Origin: Ciona intestinalis
Taxonomy: Eukaryota; Chordata; Ascidiacea; Phlebobranchia; Cionidae
Reading direction: 5' to 3'
NCBI RefSeq assembly: GCF_000224145.3
Contig: NC_020179.2
Span: 3,623,885-3,687,884, forward strand
Length of the DNA stretch: 64,000 nt
Positions 12,601 to 26,918 of this stretch are shown one piece after another; the first letter of the stretch is position 1; every line of letters starts with the position of its first letter. The notes beneath the pieces are model-generated. The model saw nothing but the letters and a program-made list of their open reading frames with translations, did not search any database and was not told the origin of the DNA. The position numbers were made by a program, and so were the translations under genes.

Positions 12601-14769
12601 TATTATTTATTTACTACCAAATGTGAAAATAAAAAGGACTAAAATATGGGCTATTTCACCTCAAACTAATATACAATAGGATGGGGGAATACGGGACACG
12701 TTTTGCGCATTATATCTAAATGTTCTGATCGTGTTTTAAACAATTAGCAACGGTCTATAGAAGTCGTGAGGATACGGTTTTACAATTCTTTAAATTTCCT
12801 CTATACCAAATAAGACGAAAAAAGAGATTGAAAAAAATAGACCATCTTACCCGAACCTTATGCTATACGAGGGTTATCATATACATAGCACTAACAAAAG
12901 TCTATCACCAAATGCAGATGCAATCCCTCAGTGTGTATATTTTTAATGAATTGCCGTTTAGTTTTTTATTGTTTCATAACTTTGAACTAAGATTCCCTTG
13001 AATACGAAGGTACGTTTACCTCATGCGTAATAAACCCAATCTATTTTTATAGGATGGGAAAATAAAACAGTATATTGTTAAATGTTCCCTAAGCACAACA
13101 ACACAGTTTGTTCGAGAATATTATGTGTGTAGGTTGGTACTTGGCGCATAGAATTAAATCTAATATCCTATTTAGTAAAACAAGCTATGAAAATATAGTA
13201 CTGTGGGGTAAGATTGGAAACCTTTAGCACATAATATCCAAGATCATGTTTTTAAACAACTAACAACGGTCTGTGGGAGACCTGAGGATGCGTTTTTTTT
13301 AATTATTTGAATGTTGTTTGTTCACGAGAAAATTGAATGAAAAGGTAACCCATCTTCGCCCACCCTACTTAATTACACTATTAATGTAAACGGAAAACCA
13401 ATACATTTTTAAATATATAGAGGGCCCTGGCGTACCATAACTTAACAAACCATTGAGCTTAGCTGGATTATTGCCTATACCTAAACGTATAATAATTATT
13501 GTGTTGTTTCGTACCAAATTATAATTATTCTATAGTTGTCAGTTTCAATATTTAAGTGAATTACAACTCAAGATTCAAGCCAGAGTTAGAACATTACGCC
13601 AAAACGGGACTGCAACTGATTCTATGTATTTAAAGATTAATATATAATAATGTGGGGTAAAATGGATACCGTTGGCACAGCACGGCCTATCCGATGTTTC
13701 CTAATCGTGTTTTTACAATTATTAACGTTCTTTTAGAGACGTAGGAGAGGCTGTATAGTTCTGTAAATATGTGCTACTTAATGCGACCGTAAACTAAAAC
13801 ACATGGAGCCATCCTACTTCAACCTACTATAATATACAATTTATGCATTACAAGTGCGCTTTACTGTGAGCGCAATTAACAAAATGGACTGAATGAACAG
13901 ATCCAGCAGCTCATGTTAATTTAAAAGTACGCATATTACAGCGAGTGTTTTAGAGCCGCCATTTTTAAATTTTTATTATATATTATCTACTTTCCTGTCC
14001 TTATTTAATATTTTATCAACCCACCTCTTTGCCATTGTGCTTTCCACTCTAAATGATGGGAGCGCGTATTTTTCATCCACTGGAATTTGACACTTGAAGT
14101 CCCGGCAAGCGCTTCTTTTTTCCCGGGGTGGCCGACGGCTGGCAACTTTCCGGCTACGTAGCCGCTGAAACTACAATCATGTATACAAGATCTCGGAAGC
14201 GCAACATCCGGGGATCGGGTTTGAGACTGATAGTCAGGCAAGTCCGGAGGACCTTGGAAGCTTTGCTTTTGCCATTGTCGAGCAAAATCTTCCGAGCAGC
14301 TGGTTGAAGTTAAAGGACCATGACCTCTAGGATTACTGGCACGGTGCGTTACCTTTTGTTCTCTAGAAAAGTATGCGGGTCCCGCGTTTTCCTGAAACCC
14401 AGTTAGATTCAGAGCCACTTCTTCCGGAGGACTTTGTCGTTGCTCCCCGACCCTACCCTCTTCAGGGTAGTGCCAATAAGAGTCCTCGAAAATACAAGCG
14501 CCTTGTTCGGCTTGGTAGCTACCAGCACTTGAATAATTTTCCCCTCGGTGTTGTTCATGCTGCCACTGCTGCATATGATTGTTTTCGTAATCCCTTTGCG
14601 ACTTATGTTGGTATGAAGTATTACCATACCCAGGTGCACATGAAGTGCTAGCACCAACCGCCTCAGAGCTCGGGGAAGCCGACAGTTCTCTCTCGGGGAA
14701 TGCTGGCCTATACATCCCGCAGTGTTCCAAACAGACACTCGATGCCCTATCAGAAAACGCACCGTTCAT
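6623..14769 (-). CDS. IPF1: IPF1/Xlox (Pdx1-type) ParaHox homeodomain transcription factor
   Basis: Three minus-strand exons, 14769-14025, 7489-7294 and 6953-6623, join in phase (1, then 2) to give 423 residues. Exon 1 encodes a long Gln/Ser-rich N-terminus ending with the hexapeptide FQWMK (about residues 229-233), the PBC-binding motif that is FPWMK in Pdx1. Exon 2 carries homeodomain residues 1-51, with [20 protein letters not shown] and the [10 protein letters not shown] helix; exon 3 continues RRMKWKK. His at homeodomain position 44 and the [20 protein letters not shown] run are typical of Xlox/Pdx rather than Hox3, Hox4 or Gsx. The protein should act in the nucleus as a sequence-specific DNA-binding regulator. 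The first ATG of the frame (14769) was used as start; upstream codons lack an ATG. An intron splits codon 52 of the homeodomain, and intron 1 is about 6.5 kb and full of MITEs. The C-terminal tail is unlike that of vertebrate Pdx1. Confidence 0.92.
7160..7228. mobile_element. MITE right-arm fragment in IPF1 intron 2
   Basis: Reads attctttgtt...taccaaaatgg...ccttaccccaacctactata, which is the right arm and tip of the family. The left arm is missing or separated by an insertion. It lies inside the 340 bp intron that splits the homeobox. Confidence 0.6.
7591..7665 (+). repeat. Short interspersed repeat, SINE-like, copy A
   Basis: Shares cgtaagcgggcacaaggtgt and gaaacagaacgcccgcgtta with four other copies in the window (18307, 25071, 25470, 38189). 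Here it lies in IPF1 intron 1 and lacks the typical ATTCATT tail. Confidence 0.55.
7806..7963. mobile_element. MITE, truncated copy in IPF1 intron 1
   Basis: Interior words (aaccgtatcctaacgact, gcgttgttaattgttaaaac) and one tip (catcttaccccacagtacaa) are present. The other tip is not recognisable. Confidence 0.7.
8436..8537. mobile_element. MITE, internally deleted copy in IPF1 intron 1
   Basis: Has TATAGTAGGG at the left and aaaggtgtcccgtcttctca at the right, but only ~100 bp in total. About half of the interior is missing. Confidence 0.72.
8650..9110. promoter_or_regulatory. Possible cis-regulatory block in IPF1 intron 1
   Basis: This part of the long first intron is less AT-rich than its surroundings and carries no recognisable transposon. 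It contains the exact 11-mer CGATAAGCGAC twice (about 8698 and 8823) and a further GATA-type word (CAGATAAAGG). Enhancer function is only an inference from composition, repeated GATA words and intronic position in a developmental gene. Confidence 0.25.
11001..11700 (+). repeat. Three direct copies of an ~80 bp repeat in IPF1 intron 1
   Basis: Copies at about 11001-11078, 11129-11210 and 11620-11700 share the order: gctgctaatt-like word, CTTTCTTTTCGCTGTTTTAA, TTAATCTGATCTTT, and TTCGAAGAGATAAAT. A fourth, more diverged copy lies in ATIC intron 2 (21961-22040). No terminal inverted repeats were seen, so it may be the tail of a larger mobile element. Confidence 0.6.
12074..12272. mobile_element. 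MITE in IPF1 intron 1
   Basis: Left TATAGTATAGGGGTGATG, right TCTTCCCCCACCGAACTATA, with full interior. Near full length (199 bp). Confidence 0.87.
12478..12669. mobile_element. Diverged MITE in IPF1 intron 1
   Basis: Left-arm words (gctgtggggtaagatgg, agcacatcgtg) and right-arm words (tttactaccaaatg, aaaataaaaagga) are in the correct order, but with clear decay. It abuts the next copy, almost sharing a tip. Confidence 0.6.
12670..12867. mobile_element. MITE in IPF1 intron 1, adjacent to the previous copy
   Basis: Left TACAATAGGATGGGGGAATA, right ACCATCTTACCCGAACCTTA. The interior has acaattagcaacggtctata and gtcgtgaggatacggtttta. Full length. Confidence 0.85.
13194..13371. mobile_element. 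MITE in IPF1 intron 1
   Basis: Left TATAGTACTGTGGGGTAAGA, right CATCTTCGCCCACCCTACTT, with a slightly shortened interior (178 bp). Confidence 0.85.
13643..13831. mobile_element. MITE in IPF1 intron 1, diverged
   Basis: Left TATAATAATGTGGGGTAAAA, right CATCCTACTTCAACCTACTA, ending 194 bp from the donor of IPF1 exon 1. The interior is recognisable but shows many substitutions. Confidence 0.78.
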
Positions 14770-16246
14770 TCTAACGAGCAACCTGGCAAAGCTAAACCGA
14801 TTAATTAGCGGATAGACCAACCCCTTACCTTTACAATTTTAGAAATCAATATCATTACAAACACAATACACCGGACAACTCATACGTTGCTCGCCACTGT
14901 ATTTGGTCTTCACTGGGCGTCACCAATTCTTATCTCCAGCGTGAGGCACGAGTAACACTGAGCTGTCAATCACCTTGTTAGCTTCCAACATTGCAGCCTT
15001 CATTTTGTTTGAACGACGCCAGACTGCTAACGCGTCGTATACTTTCAAGCACATACATGTCTCGTTATTTATCCCAGCACCAGCGAGAATTTTGTTTTAT
15101 TAAATTTACCCACGAAGTTAGGAATGCGGGTCAAACAATCTGAACACTCTTAACGAAACTATCACACACGACCCACTGTATGCCAACGAATGTGTTGTCT
15201 CAGCGCGAAATGACATTATTTGTTTACGGTGACCAGCTATTGCTTGTTTTTATGCTGGATAATAAAACACAAGTTAGGTCTCGATAAAACTTGTAGAGTA
15301 TAACCACAATTTATAATACATTAATCAAGCATTAAACACTTAATAAAAACTAATTCATTTCACTCAGCAGTTTTATGGCTACCATATATGCAATACTACA
15401 TAACTCAGTACATTCAAATCGTATACAACATCATATTAACCCATTTTATAGCACGTTCATTGCTTTATTTAACACTTGGTTGCATATTATTTACCTAATG
15501 AAGTAATTTATGATTGTAAGCAATTCCCATTTAAACCAAAATAACGACGAGAAATCACGTTGTTTATTTTAGAAGCGATAAAACTCATTACGTTTCGTGA
15601 CCTTTGCTTGATAGAATGTTAATGCTGTTTTAACTATAGACCTTATTCTAAAAAGACTTACGATACACTAATATGCACTTAATACGTATTAAAGAATTAA
15701 ATTTAGTTATGCATCTATTTTCTAACAGACAATTTAAAAGCATGAACAGAGTTACGAATTCTTATGCAGGCATATATTGGCTACTATATACACGAAACGC
15801 GATAGCGTGCTTACGTATTGTGTGACCATTAGACGTCTAAACTATATTTGCGTATTCACAAATGTCACCTACGGAATACAATCACTCAATTTAAATTTGC
15901 CACTGTAGTATAATGATCATTTGACTTGAAGGGTTTGCGCGTTACATGTTACTATATTTAGAAAGTAACTTTCGTCTTGGGTAAATATCTCCCCATAGCG
16001 TACTACTTTATAAGATTTCTATATGGTGTAAGTATACATTTACTTGATAAACCGCCCGGGGCAAAGTGTGTACGACGCTGTTGTAAAATCAAATTATCAA
16101 CAGTATGTTATTCAGAATGTGTGCTCCTGTTATAAAACTTGAACTGCAGCGAATACATCAGTAGATAAAACTTTAAATGGCGACTTAGTAGCAAAATTAG
16201 CAAGTTGAAAAGTTTTGGTTGCCAGTTATATAAGTTGGCAGATATT
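14770..16246. other. IPF1 upstream region, no gene seen
   Basis: Lies between the IPF1 start codon (minus strand) and the plus-strand candidate exon at 16247. No transposon, exon or RNA gene was recognised. By position it should include the IPF1 promoter and 5' UTR. An acceptor-like TTTGCCAG about 15 bp before the IPF1 ATG could be a trans-splice site. Confidence 0.45.
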
Positions 16247-16342
16247 ATGCCCGGATTGTTCAGACCAGCATTACTGGCTGTTGTGATATTTGCTCTTTCG
16301 GTGGTTTTCATTTTCGACAGACAGCGGGTTCTAACTGAACAG
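16247..16342 (+). CDS. Candidate first exon of a membrane-anchored or secreted protein
   Basis: An ATG opens 32 codons, MPGLFRPALLAVVIFALSVV and on to FDRQRVLTEQ, followed by a GTTAAT donor. The hydrophobic run of about 15 residues after a short basic start looks like a type II signal anchor or signal peptide. No continuing exon was assigned: downstream plus-strand coding sequence is LINE ORF1. A possible terminal exon near 20543-20607 does not match in phase if joined directly. Confidence 0.3.
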
Positions 16343-16614
16343 GTTAATTACATTTTCTGTTATTTTTTTTCTACAGGGCATTATGGTAAATGTTTTGTTG
16401 GTTTATAAAACGTTAGTCCACCAGATGAGCCCAAAAATGGCTGTTTTACTTATTTTTTTCTTCACAACAAAACTATATATGTTGTTGCTTGTACGTTTAT
16501 GTGTCTACGAAGTGTCGTTTGTTAACTGTATTTGTGACATTGCTATACGATTTAAAGCGATGTTTGCATCTGTAATTCCTACCAGCATTACCGTTAATCT
16601 TATATTAGACAACG

Positions 16615-16808
16615 TATGAAGTACTCTTGGGTAAGATGAGACACCTTTGGCACATAATACCCAAATATCTTATTCGCGGTGTAAACAATTAACAGCGGTC
16701 CATGGGAGTCGTGAGAATACGGTTGTATAATTCTGTAATTCTTTACAACTAAAGGGGACGTAACATAAGTAAAAAAAAACATGTGCCATTTTACCCAAGC
16801 CTACTATA
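16615..16808. mobile_element. MITE abutting a LINE ORF1 fragment
   Basis: Left end decayed (TATGAAGTACTCTTGGGTAA), right end good (CCATTTTACCCAAGCCTACTA). The interior has aacaattaacagcggtccat. The LINE-like coding sequence begins about 20 bp after its right tip. Confidence 0.8.
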
Positions 16809-16828
16809 ATATATCACAGATTTCTTCA

Positions 16829-17686
16829 ATGTTTGATCGGGTTGAACTTATAAAGGAAGAACAGCTCAGACTTTCCGTCATGCATGACCGATTTGCCTCT
16901 GACGTCAACAAAACAATGTCCGTAATGCGATCTCAGGATCGTCAGATCGAAATCCTGGACCAGCAGTCGCGGAGGTACAACCTTCGTTTTCTAGGGATCC
17001 CAGAGCGAGAGGACCAAGATCTTTTATCTTTGGTTTCTGAGATCATTGAGAGGAAGATGGGAATCACAATTGGGGGTCGAGGGATTGAATCAGCAAAAAG
17101 AATCGACGAAGGTGTTAGACCGAGGTATAACATGCATGAACAAGCCTATCAGACAGTTATATGTATGGACATATATATATTAGGTTGGGGAATATACGGG
17201 ACACCTTTAGCACATTATCCAAATATCCTGAACGTCTTTTAAACAATTAACAACGGGCTATAGGAGTCGTGAGATACGGTTTTATAATTCTTTGAATATT
17301 CTTTGTTTACTACCAAATGAACAAGAGTATAGGATAAAAAGGTGTCCCATCTTCCCCGCCCTATAGAGGACCTATGCTGATAGGCCAGACGAAACGCATT
17401 CCATTTGAATATAGAAATTTTGTTTTTACTCTGTGCTCCCACCTTAAGGCCAGTTCTTGTAAAGTTCTCTCGGTGGAAAGAAAAGTCGAGAGTTGCCCAC
17501 AAACGAAAATCACTTCCTAAATCTATGGAGATCGAAGACGATCTCACCGACTTTCAAAAATCAATCAAATTTCAACTAAAAGAAATTGCCCGGAAAGCCG
17601 AAAGGGAGGGCAAGGGTGTAAGATGGTACGGAAAACAACTTTTTGTGGACGGAAAAGAAATTAAGTTGGAAGACGTTCGAACATGA
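16829..17686 (+). mobile_element. Non-LTR (LINE) ORF1-like remnant split by a MITE
   Basis: Two frames flank a MITE. The first (about 16829-17126) has a coiled-coil-like start, then SRRYNLRFLGIPERE and LLSLVSEIIERKMGI...IESAKRI. The second (about 17447-17686) reads RPVLVKFSRWKEKSRV, then DFQKSIKFQLKEIARKAERE and RWYGKQLFVDG before a stop. This is the RRM plus C-terminal domain order of L1/Tx1-type ORF1 proteins, which bind RNA as chaperones. No ORF2 (endonuclease/reverse transcriptase) follows, and the start is cut near another MITE, so it appears to be a 5'-region fragment or an isolated ORF1. The MITE at 17176-17365 sits at the expected junction between the two domains. Confidence 0.72.
17176..17365. 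mobile_element. MITE inserted in the LINE ORF1 remnant
   Basis: Left TATATTAGGTTGGGGAATAT, right CATCTTCCCCGCCCTATA, with full interior (acaattaacaacgggctata). It interrupts the ORF1-like sequence and so is younger than it. Confidence 0.86.
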
Positions 17687-17889
17687 ATAGAAAAGCTTCC
17701 TTTGTTTTTATATTCTCTTTTTACTACCTGTCATTTTTGTGAAAATGTCGACATACGAAAATTATTTGGGCGTTTTTACGACTAAAAGCGTTCGAATGGT
17801 TTACGATGTATATGCGCCAACACTTTACAAGCATATAATGTTTCCTTTGGTAACTATTTGCATTCTCGTAACATTTCGTAGGTATTTTA

Positions 17890-19349
17890 TTAACTATAAT
17901 TTCTCCATTCGTCAAAGTCTGGTTCCACAATTAGCAAAGCTGCTTCGACCGGTCTCGTGTTAGGCTCCCCGGCACGAGTGCAAACACAGCAGGTAGTTCT
18001 CGGTCGGTTTACCAATGCCGGGTAAAACGTTGTGGGCAAAATGGAATCCGTTTTTGATGTTGGTACCAGTAATGACAGCGAAGGTTCTATCTTCCCGGTT
18101 GTGATCGGAGTTGAAAAAGTTGTACTGGTAGCTACAGTGGTTGGTGTATCAGTTGGCCGTGATGTTGTATGGGGTGGGATTCGATCCCGGTTACAGTTGC
18201 TTTTCTCCCAGCAGCAGTCGAAACATATGCTAGGGTTTAACCCCCTTCTAAAACGATGTCGTTTTATTAAGGAATCGGTATACGGAAACAAATCGATGAA
18301 ACATAGGTAATCGGGCATAAGGTGTTATAAACAGAACACCCCTGTTATAACAGCGTCGTTGCCCTCCATGTTAGGATAAGTAAGTTGCATTCAATAAATC
18401 TTTTACTGGTGATATTTTACCAGACGTCAAATAATAAGTCAGTTTAAGGTATAGAGTTAAGTGTATCAGTTTACCTATATGCTTTACATCTTTGTCTATT
18501 TTGACTCTGCATTCTTTGACATACTTCTTTCTGCTTGCACCTTTTCGTCATGATTGTAATTCCATTCTCTTCTCTCCATTCGGTAACACACGCCTGTAAA
18601 AGTTACATCAATGAACTTTGATATTCTGCTCAAAGTTCTCTCTTATCTCCTACAATACCTCAAAACGCCAACAGAGCATTCAGTGGCCAACCGTTTAATA
18701 TTTGATGAAATGACGCGTCCTCGCATTAAAGAGCAATTTCATTTTATGCACAAGAACGTCTTATAAAATAAAATCGCTCAAAAAGGAATACTAATATCAG
18801 CTACTGAGTAGTTTGGGAAACGTGCATTTATTTATATTGTACCATAGGGTAAGATGGGACACCTTGAGCACATAATATTTAAATACCCTGATCGTGTTTT
18901 GAACAATTCACAGCGGTTTATGATAGTCACGTTTACGCTTTACAATTTTTTAAATGTTCTTGTTTACTACCAAAGGAAGTAGAAAACGGAATAAAAAGCG
19001 TCCCATCTTTCCCTCACCCTACAATATAGTAGGGTGGGAGAAGATTTGTAAACCAAGAACATTCAAGGAATTATAAAACCGTATCCCCACGACTCCTATA
19101 TACCGTTGTTAATTGTTTAAAATATCATCAGGATATTCAGATATTAAGCGATAAAGGTGTCCCATCTTCCCCCACCATACTATATTTATTTTTCCTATCA
19201 AAATAATATACCTGATTGCTGTGACATACTTGTGGTGTCCCGATGCGGTTACATTCCCTTTGGTTTCTTGCATGACACTTCCAGCATAATAGAGGCGAAG
19301 ATCTAGAGATCCAATTGGTTACAACAAGCCAAACCAACCATGCTTTCAT
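17890..19349 (-). CDS. Ly6/uPAR three-finger protein with Thr/Ser-rich tail
   Basis: Three minus-strand exons, about 19349-19212, 18593-18475 and 18247-17890, join in phase to 204 residues. Exon 1 starts MKAWLVWLVVTNWISRSS, a signal peptide, followed by LLCWKCHARNQRECNR and PQVCHSNQ. Exon 2 gives ACVTEWREENGITIMTKRCK with further cysteines. Exon 3 gives CFDCCWEKSNCNRD, matching the CC-x(4)-CN end of the Ly6/uPAR fold. After the fold comes a Thr/Ser/Pro-rich stretch (TTSRPTDTPTTVATSTTF) like a mucin stalk. The protein should be secreted or cell-surface; a GPI signal is not evident in the frame used, and a further exon replacing the last ~45 codons is possible (a GTAAAC donor lies near 18024). 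Intron 1 holds two MITEs and intron 2 a SINE-like repeat. Confidence 0.78.
18307..18400 (+). repeat. SINE-like repeat, copy B
   Basis: Shares ggtaatcgggcataaggtgt, aaacagaacacccctgttat and the ending ataagtaagttgcattca with the other copies. Lies in intron 2 of the Ly6-type gene. Confidence 0.65.
18838..19024. mobile_element. MITE in Ly6 intron 1, first of a pair
   Basis: Left tip eroded (ACCATAGGGTAAGATGGGAC), right CATCTTTCCCTCACCCTACA. It directly abuts the next copy. Confidence 0.82.
19025..19184. mobile_element. MITE in Ly6 intron 1, second of a pair, left arm shortened
   Basis: Left TATAGTAGGGTGGGAGAAGA, right CATCTTCCCCCACCATACTA. The stretch after the left tip is deleted (160 bp in all). 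Its end lies only about 27 bp from the splice donor of Ly6 exon 1. Confidence 0.84.
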
Positions 19350-19392
19350 ATCGGTACTGAGGGAAAACACTATCTTTCTAATTATTCCGTTG

Positions 19393-19582
19393 TATAGTAG
19401 GGTGGGGGAAGATGGGACACATTTTCATTCTATTTTCTCGTCACATTTGGTAGCAAACAAAGAAAATTCAAATAAATATAAAACCGTATCCTCCCATATA
19501 CCGTTGTTAATTGCTTAAAACACGATCTGAATATTTGGTTATTATGGGCTAAAGGTGTCCCATCTTCTCCCACCCTACTATA
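19393..19582. mobile_element. MITE upstream of the Ly6-type gene
   Basis: Left TATAGTAGGGTGGGGGAAGA, right CATCTTCTCCCACCCTACTA, with TATA flanks. Close to consensus, starting 44 bp upstream of the Ly6 start codon, so it occupies that gene's proximal promoter or 5' UTR. Confidence 0.9.
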
Positions 19583-19718
19583 TATCAATATACTGGGTTG
19601 TAAGCTATAGGGCGTTGTAGACTCATCAATATATACGCTAATTAGACTAATTATAAGTAATATATATCTCATACAGAACTTAGCTCTCGCCTTATAATCC
19701 GATTATTAAAACCAAATA

Positions 19719-19915
19719 TATAGTGGGGTGGGGGAAGATGGGACACCTTTAGCACAAAATATATAAATATGCTGATCGTGTTTTAAACAATTAACAACGG
19801 TCTATAAAAGTCGCGAGAACAAAGTTTTATAATTCCTAAAATGTTCTTTGTTTGCTACCAAAATGTACGAGAAAATAGAATGAAAAGGTGTCCCATCTTC
19901 CCCCACCCTACTATA
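19719..19915. mobile_element. MITE, near-consensus copy
   Basis: Left TATAGTGGGGTGGGGGAAGA, right CATCTTCCCCCACCCTACTA, with complete interior. The long terminal repeats are almost perfect inverses of each other, suggesting recent movement. Confidence 0.92.
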
Positions 19916-20215
19916 TCTATTGAAAATGATACTCTACAAATATAGTCTATTCCATAATACATATCATGCTATACTGCACAAGAGGTATATGTACTCAGCT
20001 AGTAATTTTAAATTGAGATCCTATTAATAAAGTTGCAACATCAGCCACGCTCCCGTGGCATAAATAAGAAATAAGTTGGCAGCAGAATAGGACGATCAAA
20101 TATAGTAGCGCTTATCGAGCTTGTCATTATAAACACATGCGGTGTTTTAAACTGCTGAAATATTCATATTATTGTTGTCAAAGTCAAAATAGCAAAGCGC
20201 GAAAGACGATAAAAG

Positions 20216-20414
20216 TATAGCAGGATAGGGAAAGACGGGAGGACGCCTTCAGCACATAATATCCAAATATCCTGATCGTATTTTAAACAATTAACAACGG
20301 TATATGAAAGTCGTAAGGATGCATTTTATAATTCTTTGACTGTTTTTTGTTTATTACCAAATAGGACGAAAAGATATAATAAGAAGGTGTCCGATCTTCC
20401 CCTACCCTACAATA
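20216..20414. mobile_element. MITE copy
   Basis: Left TATAGCAGGATAGGGAAAGA, right GATCTTCCCCTACCCTACAA, with full interior. Confidence 0.86.
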
Positions 20415-20781
20415 TGTGTTAATATTTTGTTACTTCTATAGAGCAAGTATATTCTACAGAGCAAGTATGACGACTTCGCTGTAAGGTAATATTGTAGTTT
20501 TTATGCTTTTACTATAACGTTGGTTAATATAACGTGTTTTTCAGACCTCGAAACAAAGATATGAAAGATAACAAGAGCGTACAATGCTCCAGCCGGAACC
20601 CGTAAACCATTTGCGTTTTTTATTCAAGTTAAATACACAACACATATGGGTATAACGTTTAATTGCGTCGAATCAGATGCGATTAGTCATTGCTTCTTAT
20701 TGGTTTCTTATGTTAGTTTAAAATATACCTTGATCCCAGTCTCGCAAAAAGCAAGATATTTTATTTAGAAACATTTCGAGG

Positions 20782-20912
20782 TATAGTAAGGTGGGGAAAG
20801 ACGAGACACTAGCACATAATATCCTGATCGTGTTTTAAAGGATTAACAACGGTCTATATCGGGGTCGTTAGGATGCGATTTTATAATTCTTTGAATGTTC
20901 TTTCTTAAATAC
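20782..20912. mobile_element. MITE, right end missing
   Basis: Left TATAGTAAGGTGGGGAAAGA and interior through aattctttgaatgttctttc; the right arm and tip are not present. Confidence 0.75.
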
Positions 20913-21123
20913 ATTTTACAAAAAAGATATAAACGTTTTGCATGTGTAGTCGTACAGTATTAGTGAATACTAAGTTAGTGAATTATTAAGGATTTGAGTT
21001 GCACCTGCTGCGTGGCCTATACATAGCACATGAACCGTTTCATATTTGAAAGAGAAGTTTAACTTCAAAAGGGGGAATCTGCGTTCATCCATGAAGTCGA
21101 AATACTAAGTAACTAGGCGTGTG

Positions 21124-21173
21124 NNNNNNNNNNNNNNNNNNNNNNNNNNNNNNNNNNNNNNNNNNNNNNNNNN
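21124..21173. other. Assembly gap (50 N)
   Basis: A run of exactly 50 undetermined bases; true gap size unknown. It lies between the transposon-rich left third and the ATIC gene. Confidence 0.99.
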
Positions 21174-21569
21174 TTCTAAAATGGCATTATGCCCACTTTA
21201 AAAAGTAAGCTAAGCCGCCAGACTTTAAACGATTGTCGAATCACGATCCAGGTAAAGTTATATGCTGCCCAAAATCTTACCCGAAACCCATTTTATATAT
21301 TTCGCACTTCACCAAACAATTTGCATAGTTTTAAATGTTGTTTTTATTAAAGTAGAAGTATGAAAGTATAGGGTTTACTGTACAGTAGATTTGTTTAAGC
21401 ATAACATCGCGGCTTTAGTTTCGGGACATCCCCAAATATGAAACTAGTCCATTTAAAATCTGATACACGCATGTTGGTTTTGTAAAGTGGGTCATTTGGT
21501 TGGTTAAGTGGATTTCAAAACCAGCAAGCGTGCTAGAGGAAGTATATACACATTCTACATAAGAAAATC

Positions 21570-26918
<5,349 letters not shown>

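Noticed and set aside
18172-18200. T-arm/B-box-like GGGATTCGATCCC on the plus strand, suggesting a tRNA
   Set aside because: It lies within the coding sequence of the minus-strand Ly6-type exon, and no acceptor stem, A box or anticodon arm is found around it.
18032-18310. Plus-strand open frame of 92 codons
   Set aside because: Antisense shadow of the Ly6-type gene's last exon; no family similarity.
20543-20607. Possible terminal exon (PRNKDMKDNKSVQCSSRNP, then stop) after a TTTTTCAG acceptor
   Set aside because: The phase does not fit the candidate exon at 16247 and no other partner was found; too short to support alone.
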